From Auritidibacter sp. Marseille-P8566 (GTDB taxonomy: Bacteria > Bacteroidota > Bacteroidia > Flavobacteriales > Flavobacteriaceae): a stretch of 6,854 nt of DNA. The DNA is taken from NCBI GenBank assembly GCA_943325595.2, contig CALPQA020000099.1, positions 1 through 6,854 on the forward strand, read 5' to 3'. Below the pieces are notes generated by a model that ran no database searches, was not told where the DNA came from, and saw only the letters and a program-made list of their open reading frames with translations. The stretch's first letter is position 1. Every line of letters starts with the position of its first letter. Below, in pieces: positions 6,390 to 6,854 of the stretch. The position numbers and the translations under genes were made by a program.

Positions 6390-6854
6390 TGAAAAAAACA
6401 ATCTCTACAATTCTAATTCTGCTCCTTAGCTATATCAATTTCGCCCAACAACGCAATGTGGTTTTAATTATTGCTGATGATTTAGGAAGAGATTATTGCG
6501 ATTTTTATACTGATCATGGCTCAAGTGTAGTTAATTTAACCAACGTGCGAAGGCTTTTAACACGTGGTGTTGTATTTAATAATGCATGGTCCAATCCTTT
6601 GTGTTCCCCTACTCGCGCAGGGATTTTAACAGGAAGATACAGTTTTAGAACTGGGGTTGGCGATGTTGTTGATGGCTCCAATACCAAAGTGAGTCTAAAT
6701 GAAAATATCATTCCTAAAATGCTGAATCTCTATTCTCCTAACGGAATTTCAAAAGCTTGCATTGGAAAATGGCACGTGACGACATCGGCTCCTGCAGGAT
6801 ATAATTACCCAAATACATTGGGATTTGACTACTATGAAGGTAATTTATCAGGTG
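6389..6854 (+). CDS. Secreted formylglycine-type sulfatase, N-terminal part (3' end outside window)
   Basis: The ATG overlaps the previous stop (TAATG) and the frame stays open for 155 residues to the window edge. Residues 1-19 are a signal peptide (NFA|QQ). The mature protein begins with the family S1 sulfatase signature: NVVLIIADDLG with metal-binding D30 and D31, then LCSPTRAGILTGRYSFRTG, where C72-x-P-x-R76 is the site that becomes formylglycine, and GKWH with K127 and H129. All active-site residues expected in this part are present. The enzyme is predicted to hydrolyse sulfate esters outside the cytoplasm. It would need a formylglycine-generating enzyme or anaerobic sulfatase-maturating enzyme from elsewhere, as neither is in the window. 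The substrate cannot be read from this portion. Alkaline-phosphatase superfamily relatives such as phosphonate monoester hydrolases share the C-x-P-x-R site, so phosphoester activity is a less likely alternative. Whether it has a T9SS tail is unknown because the 3' end is missing. Confidence 0.9.
   Translation, partial: MKKTISTILILLLSYINFAQQRNVVLIIADDLGRDYCDFYTDHGSSVVNLTNVRRLLTRGVVFNNAWSNPLCSPTRAGILTGRYSFRTGVGDVVDGSNTKVSLNENIIPKMLNLYSPNGISKACIGKWHVTTSAPAGYNYPNTLGFDYYEGNLSG

Noticed and set aside
6514..6711. 65-codon reading frame on the minus strand
   Set aside because: It lies antisense to the sulfatase signature region, whose plus-strand reading has clear conserved active-site motifs. It is a shadow of that gene.
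1..6854. Mobile element, CRISPR array, tRNA or rRNA
   Set aside because: No transposase or integrase frame, terminal inverted repeats, regularly spaced direct repeats or tRNA-like cloverleaf was seen. Nearly every base is within the six coding regions.

Overview
The window looks like Flavobacteriaceae (Bacteroidota) chromosomal DNA, close to Flavobacterium in style. The DNA is AT-rich, starts are preceded by A-rich stretches rather than Shine-Dalgarno sites, and four of the five visible N-termini are Lys-rich signal peptides predicted to leave Gln at the mature N-terminus. All five visible C-termini are type IX secretion system (T9SS) sorting domains of the PNP...G-x-YF...KK-I-V-x-K type. These are hallmarks of Bacteroidota. 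The genus is an inference.

All six genes are on the plus strand and nearly contiguous. They are: the C-terminal end of a metallophosphoesterase-like protein, cut by the left edge (to 523); a complete secreted calcineurin-like metallophosphoesterase (535-2262), paralogous to the first; a YHYH-domain protein with an SHD1-like N-terminal domain and two predicted membrane helices (2327-3934); an unrecognised secreted protein with galactose-binding-like features (3937-5157); a protein with two Lcl_C/DUF1566 domains (5175-6389); and the N-terminal third or so of a formylglycine-type sulfatase, cut by the right edge (6389-6854). Gaps are 11, 64, 2, 17 and -1 bp, so most or all may be one transcript. 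No RNA gene, mobile element, CRISPR array or clear terminator was seen, and no gap exceeds 64 bp.

The genes appear to form a secreted, surface-displayed hydrolase and binding module. Two phosphoesterases and a sulfatase would remove phosphate and sulfate ester groups. The Lcl_C protein and the galactose-binding-like protein would bind substrate or matrix, and the YHYH protein has an unknown role. This functional picture is inferred from domain identity and neighbourhood. The least explained parts are the YHYH protein, whose membrane helices conflict with its T9SS tail, and the unrecognised protein at 3937-5157.
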